The notes under the pieces were generated by a model, which was not told the origin of the DNA, did no database searches, and saw nothing but the letters and a program-made list of their open reading frames with translations. Both the position numbers and the translations under genes were made by a program. Shown here in pieces: positions 17,703 to 26,322 of a stretch of DNA of 64,000 nucleotides (position 1 is its first letter; each line of letters begins with the position of its first letter). Source of the stretch: Paenibacillus radicis (ex Gao et al. 2016) (GTDB lineage: Bacteria; Bacillota; Bacilli; Paenibacillales; Paenibacillaceae); assembly GCF_014641555.1 (NCBI RefSeq), contig NZ_BMHY01000001.1, forward strand, positions 310,001 to 374,000, read 5' to 3'.

Positions 17703-17745
17703 GCAAAGGAGAGGGCGGAGAGCTGGGCGCTGCCCTCTCCTTTGC
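17703..17745 (+). repeat. Perfect 14-bp inverted repeat after the binding-protein gene
   Basis: GCAAAGGAGAGGGC (17703-17716) pairs perfectly with 17732-17745 around a 15-nt loop. It lacks a T-tract and is followed 6 bp later by the SD of the glycosidase gene. It is likely a 3'-protective hairpin that raises binding-protein mRNA, or a partial terminator. The left arm contains an SD-like AAAGGAG. Confidence 0.6.
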
Positions 17746-17765
17746 TGTCAGAAGGAGGATATAAG

Positions 17766-19802
17766 ATGTTTATTTTGGAGAATGATGAGCTAAGAGTGGA
17801 ACTGTATGACTGGCCGGGGGTTAAGCAGTATGTGCATAAGGCTGCCGGGGCAACGATGAGCGGAAGTGGTTCTGACGGCAAATGGGCGTTGAACGGCAAT
17901 GCGGTTTCCTGGGAGCAATGGGAGATTGCTGCAGTGTATGATGCCGGCAGCGCTGCGGTTGCTTATCAGATGAGATTGAGGGAGTCTGCTGTGGAGATTT
18001 CTGTGAACTATCAGCTGGAGCAGAATGAAGTACGGGTCACGTTAGCGGTAGTAGAGGACCGTTCCGAGTGGCTGCAGACGATCGATTGGATAGACCAGCC
18101 GCTGCTTGCCTGCAGTGACAGCTGCTATTCATACGCAAGAACTGAAATCCATGCGAAGAGCTGGAGATTAATTCCGACTGGAGGCCGGGGATTGTATGAC
18201 CGGAAGCAGGTCAAGGAGATCATTGGCGATTCGGTTCCCGATCAAGCCGCTGTACCGACGATGCACACTTGCTTGTTCAACGACGAGCTTTGCTGTTTCG
18301 TTCATACCAATTATCCTGTTATTCCTCTTCTGAGTAAGGCTTCGGGCAGTGGCAAGTATAAGGGCCGGGCGGATTCATATGCGATTACACCGAATACGTA
18401 TCAGTATCGGGTCCGCAATCGAGTGATGGAACCGCTGGAGATGAGCGTTGTTTTTCTAACGGACACCAATGGCGACGGCAAAGCGGATGAATGCGATTAT
18501 CAGCTTTGGCTGAACCGGAAATTCCCGGATGCCGATCCCATTTATAAAGAAGCGATCTGGTACAAAGTGTTTTGTGCGGAAAGAAAACGGGGTGTGCTTA
18601 CCACGTTCAAGGAGACGCTGGACATCATACGCCAAATTCATCATATTACCGGCGGTGTTCCGCAAATCGTCTATCTGGTTGGATGGCAATTCGACGGGCA
18701 TGATACGGGCTATCCGTCGCTTAATGTCATTAATCCGAAGCTGGCAGTGAACCCGGACAAAGCCCGCGAGGAGCTGATGGAGCTTATTCAAACGGCTAAA
18801 GACGAATACAACTGTACGATCAGCTATCATATTAATGTAGATGATGCTTATGAAGATTCGCCGGATTGGAATCCGGGCAATCTGAGCCGTGATCCGGACG
18901 GAGCGGCACGCGTATGGCTGGATTTGGAGCAGCGGGTTTATCATATTTCCCATACGAAGGATGTGGAGAGCGGTCACGCATTTGCTCGTCTCGAGCAATT
19001 TCTGGAGCTTGTACCGGTGGAGAAGACGGTGCATCTGGATGCTTTCAGAAACACGAATGCAAGCTGGGATGAGGATGGCTATATTGGGCCATTAGAGGAG
19101 CTTGTTTGCGGTATGAAACCGATTATCGATTACTTCAACGAGAGAGGGATCGACGTGTCGACCGAAGGGCAAAACGGTATGCCGATCGAGGATAGCGGAA
19201 TTTTCAGCGCATATTGGCACTTCTCTCCTTCGCAAATGTATCATGGCAAAATTGTCGGCGGCGGCAGTGTCGATCTGAATGCGGTGGCCTGGGGAAAAGG
19301 GGCTTCGATCGATGCCGATATTTTGTACCGGGGTGAGCCTACCCGCCTTGAAGGCGAGATGGTGCAATCGACGGCATTCCATGACAACTGGAATCAAGTT
19401 GTCGATATTATCTATCTTGGTTCCATGCTCTACCGCTTTTACTTGGCAAGAGAAATGGCGGAGATGCGGGAGGATGAGCATCGCGTCATGATGCGATTCG
19501 GCGACGGTGTTACGGTTCAGATTAATAAAAAGACCGAGCAGCTCGCCGTGACATGGGGCCCGCTGATCATTGCGGACAACCATGACCGCTTTATCCCGAT
19601 GGATAACCGGATCTATGCGTACAGCAGACATGGCGTCACCCGGGAATGGCCGCTGCCAGAGGTTTGGCAAGAAGCGGAGTTTGAGGTATATCGCTTAACG
19701 CAAAACGGTAAAGAACTCATACATGACTATACCGTCAAGGACGGTGCGATTCAGTTCGTACTCGAGCCGCATGTACCTGTAATGCTGGAGTTAAAAGCTT
19801 AA
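17766..19802 (+). CDS. GH101/GH129-like glycoside hydrolase, cytoplasmic
   Basis: A 678-residue protein. ATG 17766 is preferred to the upstream ATG 17742 because AAGGAGG (17752-17758) lies 7 bp before it. No signal peptide is visible, so it should act inside the cell on imported oligosaccharides. An N-terminal beta-rich domain (about 1-245) precedes a TIM-barrel-like core with IVYLVGWQFDGHDTGYPS, the strand HLDAFRN (D425) and VSTEGQNG (E467). As I recall, GH101 and GH129 endo-/exo-alpha-N-acetylgalactosaminidases use an Asp nucleophile and a Glu acid/base about 33-43 residues apart. The 42-residue spacing here fits GH129 best. A C-terminal beta domain ends the protein. Module B would then import and cleave an alpha-GalNAc- or alpha-Gal-containing glycan; the substrate is inferred. 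Confidence 0.72.
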   Translation: MFILENDELRVELYDWPGVKQYVHKAAGATMSGSGSDGKWALNGNAVSWEQWEIAAVYDAGSAAVAYQMRLRESAVEISVNYQLEQNEVRVTLAVVEDRSEWLQTIDWIDQPLLACSDSCYSYARTEIHAKSWRLIPTGGRGLYDRKQVKEIIGDSVPDQAAVPTMHTCLFNDELCCFVHTNYPVIPLLSKASGSGKYKGRADSYAITPNTYQYRVRNRVMEPLEMSVVFLTDTNGDGKADECDYQLWLNRKFPDADPIYKEAIWYKVFCAERKRGVLTTFKETLDIIRQIHHITGGVPQIVYLVGWQFDGHDTGYPSLNVINPKLAVNPDKAREELMELIQTAKDEYNCTISYHINVDDAYEDSPDWNPGNLSRDPDGAARVWLDLEQRVYHISHTKDVESGHAFARLEQFLELVPVEKTVHLDAFRNTNASWDEDGYIGPLEELVCGMKPIIDYFNERGIDVSTEGQNGMPIEDSGIFSAYWHFSPSQMYHGKIVGGGSVDLNAVAWGKGASIDADILYRGEPTRLEGEMVQSTAFHDNWNQVVDIIYLGSMLYRFYLAREMAEMREDEHRVMMRFGDGVTVQINKKTEQLAVTWGPLIIADNHDRFIPMDNRIYAYSRHGVTREWPLPEVWQEAEFEVYRLTQNGKELIHDYTVKDGAIQFVLEPHVPVMLELKA

Positions 19803-19814
19803 TATCTTTCTGAG

Positions 19815-19851
19815 GACCGCTTCCCGGTATTCTGCTGGGGAGCGGTTTTTT
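19815..19851 (+). terminator. Rho-independent terminator of module B
   Basis: ACCGCTTCCC (19816-19825) pairs with GGGGAGCGGT (19837-19846) with one G-T wobble, followed by six T residues. Confidence 0.85.
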
Positions 19852-20105
19852 GTATGCGTTGATACAATCGCAAGTTTGATCCGGGGCAAAAGGCAGCACA
19901 GTCGCGCAACGGAGAGGGTGTGCTTTTTTCTTATTCGTAACGCGTTCGGAAGGGCTTCTATTATTGGCAAGGGCATTACGCCTAAGCAACTATTGAATCG
20001 CAATTGCTCTTCCAATTACTTAACCAACTCCATAATCCAACCTTTTTCTCACGGTATCCTGTATCTGATGCTCTAACGGACCATATGCGAACATCACTCA
20101 CTAAA

Positions 20106-20291
20106 CAAAATGCAAAAGTGCAGGTTGAAAAGCCTCAAATGGTCAAAAAGACCGTTCAAAATGCAAAAGTGCATTTGAAATCGCTTGATTTCACTCTTTA
20201 GAGGCTTTTTTGACCAATCAAACTGTACATTTACATTTTGATGCGCAAAAACGCCGAAAAAGTGGCTCACAAACTGCACTTTTACATTTTG
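20106..20291. repeat. Nested inverted-repeat element
   Basis: The 17-bp motif CAAAATGCAAAAGTGCA occurs directly at 20106-20122 and 20157-20173. Its near-reverse complement occurs at 20224-20240 and 20275-20291. Between them are a further pairing (AAAAGCCTC 20128-20136 with GAGGCTTTT 20202-20210) and a central hairpin (GAAATC-GCTT-GATTTC, 20177-20192). The whole 186-bp block can fold symmetrically. No coding sense is seen. It may be a MITE-like relic or a structured RNA. The flanking stretches (19852-20105 and 20292-20360) show no gene I can support. Confidence 0.65.
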
Positions 20292-20360
20292 ATTCGTTGC
20301 AGCCTTATATTAAGCGATGCGAGAGCTAATTGCCGGCAGCAAATAGCCCAGTTGACTGGG

Positions 20361-20791
20361 GTGAGCGGAGCGTTTTGAGCTCAGGCTGCTTTTTTGCAGA
20401 TTCTATCCATTATTCATCGCGAAGACGATGAGGACAATGGAATCAAGAATAGCAGAATGAGCCAAAACGCGCAGCGAAGCCATGCACAGCAGTCGGTCTG
20501 GCAAGTTCATACATCAGGTGAGCGGAGCATTTTGAGCTCAGGCTGCTTTTTTGCAGATTCTATCCATTATTCATCGCGAAGACGATGAGGACAATGGAAT
20601 CAAGAATAGCAGAATGAGCCAAAACGCGCAGCGAAGCCGCGTAAAGCAGTTGGTCTGGCAAGTTGCATACATGAGAGAGTGGAGCGTTTTGAGCTCAGGC
20701 TGCTTTTTTGCAGATTCTATCCATTATTCATCGCGAAGACGATGAGGACAATGGAATCAAGAATAGCAGAATGAGCCAAAACGCGCAGCGA
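20361..20791. repeat. Three tandem copies of a 157-bp unit built on a palindromic element
   Basis: Copies begin at 20361, 20518 and 20675 (the third ends at about 20791). Each holds a roughly 101-bp element bounded by inverted arms, GCGTTTTGAGCTCA on the left and TGAGCCAAAACGC on the right (20370-20470, 20527-20627, 20684-20784). Inside is a second hairpin (TCCATT...CATCG / CGATG...AATGGA). The 56-bp spacers between elements differ more than the elements themselves. The array abuts the stop of the minus-strand response-regulator gene at 20794. It resembles REP/BIME-type palindromic repeats; its function is unknown. Confidence 0.85.
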
Positions 20792-20793
20792 CC

Positions 20794-22044
20794 CTATTGC
20801 TCAATTATATTATTCACAGACAGCCGGTAATCGGACGGCGAAATACCATGCACCTGCTTGAATTTGCGGAAAAAGTAATTGGGATCGAGGAATCCGACCG
20901 TCGTAGCAATTTCCGATGCTTTTAGAGGCGTGACGGCCAGCATTTTCTTCGCATGGTTTAACCGGACGCGGTTGAGGTAGTCGTTGAAAAACTCCCCCGT
21001 TTCCTTCTTGAACAATCGGCCCAAATATACGTTATTCACATTGAATTGGATCGACAGCAATTGGAGCGACAGCTCCTCACTATAGTTTTCCTGCACATAT
21101 CGTTCGACCTGTCTCGTAATCGGATTGTGGGAGATCAGACTGATCTCTCCTTGAGTTTCCTCAGATGGTTTGCTGCCGCATTGCGCCAGCGCTTCACTAT
21201 ACGATTCATGCAATTGATGGGGAAGGCAGGTGACCTTCCCGAAGTAATTGCTCCAAGGCGTTTTTAATATGGCCCCATACCGCATGGAAAGATCGGCCAT
21301 CCAGCTAACGTTGCCGGCACTGAAGCATTCGGCATCCTGCTGACTTTCATCCGTGAATAGTACAACTATTTGTCTATGCTCGTTGAGAAAGGCGATGCCG
21401 CGGCCGCTCTCTTGCAGCGCCTCATCGACGCTGTTCAGAATCGCGAAGGAGCGGTATTGCTCTTCGCTTTGTTTCAGCTCGCCCTCCTGACGGTCATGCC
21501 AATCGATGATGCAAATTTGGTAGCGCTCATTCATGAGAAGTGGCAGCTGCAAAAACTTCAGCTTCTCCCGGAGCTGATCGTATTGAATCCGATTTTGCGC
21601 CCAGCGCAGCAAAATGTTGTTTTTCAATAACAGGAAGGACTCGCGCTGCATTTGCTCAGCTATATATTGCCCCTGGAATCGTTCGGTACAGGACGCGATA
21701 ATCTGAGTCAACTCGGAGGCATCAATGGGCTTGAGCAAATAATCCTCCACCTGATATTTCATCGCTTGCCGCACATAGGCGTATTCATTGTATCCGCTCA
21801 GCACGACAATCGAAGTCTTCCAATTCCGCAGTCTAATCTGCTCGATCAGATGCAGCCCGTCGCCCTTGGGCATACGGATGTCGGTCAGCACGATATGGGA
21901 TCGATTTGCCTCCATTAGCTCCAGCGCTTCGTAAGCACCCTCTGCCTCAGATAGATGCGTCACATTAAGCTCTTCCCAATTAATTAATCGCTTTAAGCCT
22001 TCTCGAATATATTGATCGTCATCGACAATTAATAGCCGGGTCAT
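20794..22044 (-). CDS. YesN-type response regulator with AraC DNA-binding domain
   Basis: A 416-residue transcription factor, shorter than the module B homologue. The receiver (about 1-120) has VDDD, phospho-acceptor D55 (LTDIRMP), SGYNEYAY and K105 (DYLLKP). The C-terminal AraC domain (about 310-410) contains YVQENYSEELSLQLLSIQFNV and GFLDPNYFFRKFKQVHGISP. It lies 28 bp downstream of the sensor kinase gene behind AAGGAGG, so the two form an operon. The divergent binding-protein gene at 24082 is its most likely target. Confidence 0.93.
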   Translation of the reverse strand: MTRLLIVDDDQYIREGLKRLINWEELNVTHLSEAEGAYEALELMEANRSHIVLTDIRMPKGDGLHLIEQIRLRNWKTSIVVLSGYNEYAYVRQAMKYQVEDYLLKPIDASELTQIIASCTERFQGQYIAEQMQRESFLLLKNNILLRWAQNRIQYDQLREKLKFLQLPLLMNERYQICIIDWHDRQEGELKQSEEQYRSFAILNSVDEALQESGRGIAFLNEHRQIVVLFTDESQQDAECFSAGNVSWMADLSMRYGAILKTPWSNYFGKVTCLPHQLHESYSEALAQCGSKPSEETQGEISLISHNPITRQVERYVQENYSEELSLQLLSIQFNVNNVYLGRLFKKETGEFFNDYLNRVRLNHAKKMLAVTPLKASEIATTVGFLDPNYFFRKFKQVHGISPSDYRLSVNNIIEQ

Positions 22045-22072
22045 CGGAAATCTGCCTCCTTATACAAGCTGG

Positions 22073-23815
22073 CTAACGTTTATAGGGAAAAATCATAAAT
22101 AACCGAAACGGTTGAGTGCCCGTTTGCTTCGCGGGCAATGACAAGCCATACTCGTTGCCGTAATAATGCTTGATGCGCTCGTGAATATTTTTCAGTCCCA
22201 GATGCTGCTCCGGGAATGTGTTTTCGGTTTGCAGAAGCTGCTGCAAACGGTCGTATTCCTCCGCTGTTATCGGTTTGCCGTTGTTATGAATTTCAATAAT
22301 GAGCAGATCGGACTCTCTCTTGATCGCTACCGTAATAACAGGATCATCATATTGCTCCAATTGGCCGTGCTGGATCGCATTCTCAATAACAGGCTGAAGT
22401 GTGAATTTGAGCATAAAGCAGTTTTCCAGATTAAGCTCCGCCATCACCTGAAGCTCGATGACATTGGACTTGCCTAGCATGAGAAGCTCCAAGTAATAGT
22501 TCGTATGCGCGAGCTCCTCTTGTACCGATATGAGATCATCGGTAGGCTGGAGCATCCAGCGATAGAGCCGTCCCAGATGATAGAGCTTCTCTGCGAGATA
22601 AGGCTGGTCGCTAATGACGGCCTGCATGCGCAGCGATTCCAAGGTATTGTATAGGAAATGAGGATGAATCTGCGTTTTTAAAGCGATAAACTCGGCGTTG
22701 CGCTTACGAATCTCAGCTATGTACACCTGGCTGATATGATTTTGCAGCTCTTGGGCCATCCGGTTAAAGCGAAGCATCAAATCGCTAATTTCATCCTCAC
22801 CGCTCACAGGCATTAATGGGGCGAAGGGATTGCGCTGCACCTTCTTGAAATGCTTGCTCATCAGATTGAAGCGTCCGACGATAAACCGCTGAATAACGTG
22901 AATGATAATGATGCACATCAGCCAGCTTAGGCCAAGTATCATAAAGATACGGACGGCAATGTCCGACAGTTTACTCTGCAAGTTGGATTTATAGCTGATG
23001 CCTATAATATCGAGCCCGTACTTATCAATAGTGAGCCGGGAGATGAGATCATCTGAAGAATCCCAAGCGGAAGGCTCCTCCGGCCTGCTGTCCAGCAGCA
23101 CATTTTCCTTCTGCTTAATAATGAGACGATAATCAAGGCTTTGGGAATCGAATTCATTTGCTATCGTGCGTGTGTTTAATGTAACGAGATAGTAGCCATA
23201 CACCCGGTCGGGATGAATGCTTGTCGGATTATAGATCGGATTGACGATATATAACATAGGGTCTTCAGGCGCCAGCAGCTGATCCGAGCTTCCGAAATAA
23301 GGATGCCGGTACAGCTTCGGAAAGGCTTCGAAAAACGGCTCGTACGGAAACGAAAGCTGAGTGCGATACTTTTGCTGCTGCGACTCCATAAACAATCGTT
23401 TATCCTGCACACGATACATCATCACGGAAGAAATATAAGGATTGCGGGAGAGCATATGCGTCATTACGTTTTTAATGTAATTTTGCTCCGTAAGCGCTTT
23501 CCTGTCTTCCGTTGCGTCTGGAATATTTTCCGGAAGGAACAGCTCGTATACACTGGTCTGCATGTTGCTATTCTGATAGAGGCTCATTGAATCATATTTG
23601 AACCGTTCCATCATATCGGTCATTAGAATTTTCATCTTTTCTGTCCGAAAAGTTAGAAGCTCCAGCTCCTTCTTCTCCAGAATGGAGTAGAAGTTGTTGT
23701 AGACGACGAGGCCAAGGAGCAGAAAGATGACCAGCAGTGCCGTACCAATGCCAATATTCAGCTTGCGAAATATAAATCTGCCGACCCATTCACGGTACAG
23801 GTTTTTTATCCACAT
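22073..23815 (-). CDS. YesM-type sensor histidine kinase
   Basis: A 580-residue membrane kinase. An N-terminal helix (about 22-42) and a second helix near 295-318 flank an extracytoplasmic sensor domain. A HAMP-like linker follows, then the kinase motif HPHFLYNTLES with the phospho-acceptor His near residue 386. The ATPase N-box (NAIQHG), NNGKPI and LGLKNIHERI motifs are present. It is transcribed away from the module C binding-protein gene, with a 266-bp divergent control region between them. Confidence 0.92.
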   Translation of the reverse strand: MWIKNLYREWVGRFIFRKLNIGIGTALLVIFLLLGLVVYNNFYSILEKKELELLTFRTEKMKILMTDMMERFKYDSMSLYQNSNMQTSVYELFLPENIPDATEDRKALTEQNYIKNVMTHMLSRNPYISSVMMYRVQDKRLFMESQQQKYRTQLSFPYEPFFEAFPKLYRHPYFGSSDQLLAPEDPMLYIVNPIYNPTSIHPDRVYGYYLVTLNTRTIANEFDSQSLDYRLIIKQKENVLLDSRPEEPSAWDSSDDLISRLTIDKYGLDIIGISYKSNLQSKLSDIAVRIFMILGLSWLMCIIIIHVIQRFIVGRFNLMSKHFKKVQRNPFAPLMPVSGEDEISDLMLRFNRMAQELQNHISQVYIAEIRKRNAEFIALKTQIHPHFLYNTLESLRMQAVISDQPYLAEKLYHLGRLYRWMLQPTDDLISVQEELAHTNYYLELLMLGKSNVIELQVMAELNLENCFMLKFTLQPVIENAIQHGQLEQYDDPVITVAIKRESDLLIIEIHNNGKPITAEEYDRLQQLLQTENTFPEQHLGLKNIHERIKHYYGNEYGLSLPAKQTGTQPFRLFMIFPYKR

Positions 23816-23862
23816 GGAGCCGACTCCTTCGCTGTTGATCTTACGTCATTTTATGAACAAAA

Positions 23863-23876
23863 TTAAAGCGCTGTCA
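23863..23876. promoter_or_regulatory. Candidate cre (CcpA) site in the divergent promoter region
   Basis: TTAAAGCGCTGTCA differs from the cre consensus TGNAANCGNWNNCA at one position. It lies between the kinase gene (start 23815) and the module C binding-protein gene (start 24082). Carbon catabolite repression of a sugar system would be expected, but the site is predicted by eye only. Confidence 0.35.
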
Positions 23877-24081
23877 ACTGCTTGCAAGCGTGCAGATACA
23901 GTTTATCCAGTTAAAATATGGTTTTTACTCTAGCGCTAAAGGCTGCGAATCATAGCTGGATCTGTCCGTAAAAAGAAGTTTAATTGTTCTAGTGAAAGTG
24001 GAATTTATGCTGTGGCAGCGTCTCACAACATCTTCCTATAATAGATTTGAGAATACTAAACGAGACGAAGAGGTGGTCGAA

Positions 24082-25377
24082 ATGAAAAAGTGGTTTGCAT
24101 TATGTATGGTGATTATGCTGGCTGCGGTATTGGCGGCTTGCGGCGGCAAAACTAATAATAGCCCAGCTGAGAAGGGGACCAATCAGGAACCGGCGGCCAA
24201 GGATGTAGAGATCGTATTTCAATCCTGGATTACGCCAAACCTGACGGTCGAATATTACGATAACTTGATCAAAAAGTTTGAAAGCGCTAACCCTGGCATT
24301 AAAGTGAAACGTATTCAGCCTCCAGCGAACGAAGGAAATCCGGACAGCTATCTCAAGACGCTGCTGGCATCAGGAGATTTCCCTGACGTGGTCCAGAACG
24401 CGACGATTCAAATGTTCGTAGACGCGGACGCTTTGCTGGAAATTCCAATTGATGATGACATTAAGAAGATTAACAATTATGAAGCGGAAATGATCGACGG
24501 CAAGCTGTACAACATTTCGGCGATCAGACAGCCGCAATCGCTTATTTTCTACAATAAGAAGCTGTTTGCCGAAGCGGGCATTACATCCACGCCTAAATCT
24601 TGGGCTGAGCTTGAAGCAGCTGCCGAGAAGCTGAAAGCGAAAAACATTACGCCGCTGCTGACAGCAGGCGATTGGACAGCAGGATTTACATTCTCGGTTA
24701 TGACGTCGCCTACGATCTATAAAGATAATAAATCCTGGTATGCGGACCGCTTCGACAATAAGGTGAAGTTTACGGATGCGAACTGGAAAGAAGCAGCCAG
24801 CTACTACAGCGGCCTGATTGAAAAGGGTTATTTCAACAAAGGTGCTCTAAGCATCGACTACACAGCTGTGGAGCAGGAGTTTCTGAAAGGCAAAGGCGCG
24901 ATGTATCCGATGGGCTCGTGGTTCAGCGCAGCTGAAGCAGTCGCACAGAAGGACTTTGAAGTAGGCGTATTCGCAACACCAACGAAAGATGGTACACAGT
25001 ATTTGCTTGGCGGGGAAAATGCGGGCGGTTACGCAGTTGCCAAGAACAGCAAGAACCCGGAAGCGGCGCTGAAATTCGCCAAGTTTATGATGCTTGATCC
25101 GGAAGCGCATAAAGGCTATCTGCAAGCGGATGCATTGTTCTCGAACTTGAAGGAGCCGCTCAAATGGGAGATGTCTCCGCTGCAGACGGAAATTTACGAA
25201 CTGCTGCTCAACAACCCGCCTATGGTTGGCCATATGAACAATAAAGTGGGCAGAGTGCCTGTTGCAGGCATTCAGGATCAATACAATAAAGTGGCGCAAA
25301 ACATTATGCTCGGCGACATGGATGTCGAGAAGGGCATGCAGTCACTCGACGAATATTGGGATAAACATAACAAATAA
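24082..25377 (+). CDS. Sugar ABC transporter solute-binding lipoprotein (family 1)
   Basis: A 431-residue lipoprotein. ATG 24082 is the true start because it begins a standard lipoprotein signal peptide (MKKWFALC...LAACGG, lipidated Cys about residue 20); the longer open frame upstream adds 30 unlikely residues. The mature protein has SBP_bac_1 features such as YYDNLIKKFESANPGIKVK, LLASGDFPDVVQNA and FLKGKGAMYPMGSWF. The length is typical of MalE-like CUT1 binding proteins. It feeds the two permeases that follow. Confidence 0.93.
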   Translation: MKKWFALCMVIMLAAVLAACGGKTNNSPAEKGTNQEPAAKDVEIVFQSWITPNLTVEYYDNLIKKFESANPGIKVKRIQPPANEGNPDSYLKTLLASGDFPDVVQNATIQMFVDADALLEIPIDDDIKKINNYEAEMIDGKLYNISAIRQPQSLIFYNKKLFAEAGITSTPKSWAELEAAAEKLKAKNITPLLTAGDWTAGFTFSVMTSPTIYKDNKSWYADRFDNKVKFTDANWKEAASYYSGLIEKGYFNKGALSIDYTAVEQEFLKGKGAMYPMGSWFSAAEAVAQKDFEVGVFATPTKDGTQYLLGGENAGGYAVAKNSKNPEAALKFAKFMMLDPEAHKGYLQADALFSNLKEPLKWEMSPLQTEIYELLLNNPPMVGHMNNKVGRVPVAGIQDQYNKVAQNIMLGDMDVEKGMQSLDEYWDKHNK

Positions 25378-25389
25378 AGCTGCTAGCAG

Positions 25390-25417
25390 AAGGGGCGGGC
25401 AGAGCGCTTCGCCCCTT
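25390..25417 (+). repeat. GC-rich hairpin between binding-protein and permease genes
   Basis: AAGGGGCG (25390-25397) pairs with CGCCCCTT (25410-25417) just after the binding-protein stop, without a T-run. As after the module B binding-protein gene, it likely protects the upstream mRNA or partly terminates transcription. Confidence 0.55.
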
Positions 25418-25449
25418 TCCCAATGGCATCATTAAGGCGGTGGTAGGAT

Positions 25450-26322
25450 TTGCTTAACAAGGATCGATGGTCTTATGCGTTAATGTTCTCACCAGGCATT
25501 CTCATTTATTTCGCTTTTCTTCTGATTCCGATTATTCTGTTGGTCTATTATTCCTTCTACAATTGGGACGGCATCAGCCCATCCTATCAATTTGCCGGGC
25601 TAAGCAACTTCACGGAAGCTTTTCAGGATAAAGGCTTCAGGCGCGCATTGCTGGTCACTCTTTTTATTGCAGTCGTCTCCACTTTTTTCGTGAATGTACT
25701 AGGTATCGCTTTTGCGGTTCTGTTGAATAAAAAAGGCCGGATGACGAATTTCTATCGCTCCGTCTTCTTCTTCCCGCTGCTGCTGAGCACGGTGTCTGTC
25801 GGCTTTATTTGGAAAAGCATTTTAAGCTATAACGGCTTGCTTAATAATTTGCTGGAGCAGCTTGGTGCGGAGCGGATCGAGTTTTTCGGCAATCCGAATC
25901 TGGCTGTATTAACGATTACATTTCTCGCCATCTGGCAGTCCACCGGCTTCATCATTGTCATTTATCTAGCCGGGCTGCAATCGATTCCGGGCAGCTTGTA
26001 TGAGGCGGTTCGAATCGACGGGGCCAACCGCTGGCAGCAGTTCAGACATATTACGTTCCCGATGCTGGCACCTGCTTTTACAATGAGTATCATCTTCATG
26101 TTCACAGGCTCCATGCGGGAGTATGACCGTGTTGCTGTACTTACTTACGGAGGCCCGGCTGGAGCGACAGAAACAATTGCCTATCAAGTGGTTAAGGTCG
26201 GCTTCAGCGCGAACCGGCTGAGCTACTCGGCAAGTCTGGCTGTCTACATGCTCATTATCGTAAGTCTGCTGTCGGTATCCTTGACGGTCTACTTGCGCAG
26301 AAGGGAGGAGAGGCTGTTATGA
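25450..26322 (+). CDS. Carbohydrate ABC transporter permease, MalF/UgpA type
   Basis: A 290-residue permease with start TTG 25450 behind AAGGCGGTGGTAGGA. It has six transmembrane helices and a typical N-terminal core (PGILIYFAFLLIPIILLVYYSF). The EAA loop is LYEAVRIDGANRWQQFRHITFP at about residues 185-206. It overlaps the partner permease by 4 bp. Confidence 0.92.
   Translation: MLNKDRWSYALMFSPGILIYFAFLLIPIILLVYYSFYNWDGISPSYQFAGLSNFTEAFQDKGFRRALLVTLFIAVVSTFFVNVLGIAFAVLLNKKGRMTNFYRSVFFFPLLLSTVSVGFIWKSILSYNGLLNNLLEQLGAERIEFFGNPNLAVLTITFLAIWQSTGFIIVIYLAGLQSIPGSLYEAVRIDGANRWQQFRHITFPMLAPAFTMSIIFMFTGSMREYDRVAVLTYGGPAGATETIAYQVVKVGFSANRLSYSASLAVYMLIIVSLLSVSLTVYLRRREERLL

Noticed and set aside
20394-20745. 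Two open frames with the same beginning (MQILSIIHREDDEDNGIKNS)
   Set aside because: They are the same frame through successive copies of the 157-bp palindromic repeat, have no SD, and the repeat is symmetric non-coding sequence.
20361-20791. Possible CRISPR array
   Set aside because: Only three units with a 157-bp period, long repeated parts and no cas genes; repeat and spacer sizes do not fit.
23992-24081. N-terminal extension of the module C binding lipoprotein
   Set aside because: The extension would bury the lipoprotein signal peptide; ATG 24082 has the right SD and begins a normal lipoprotein leader.
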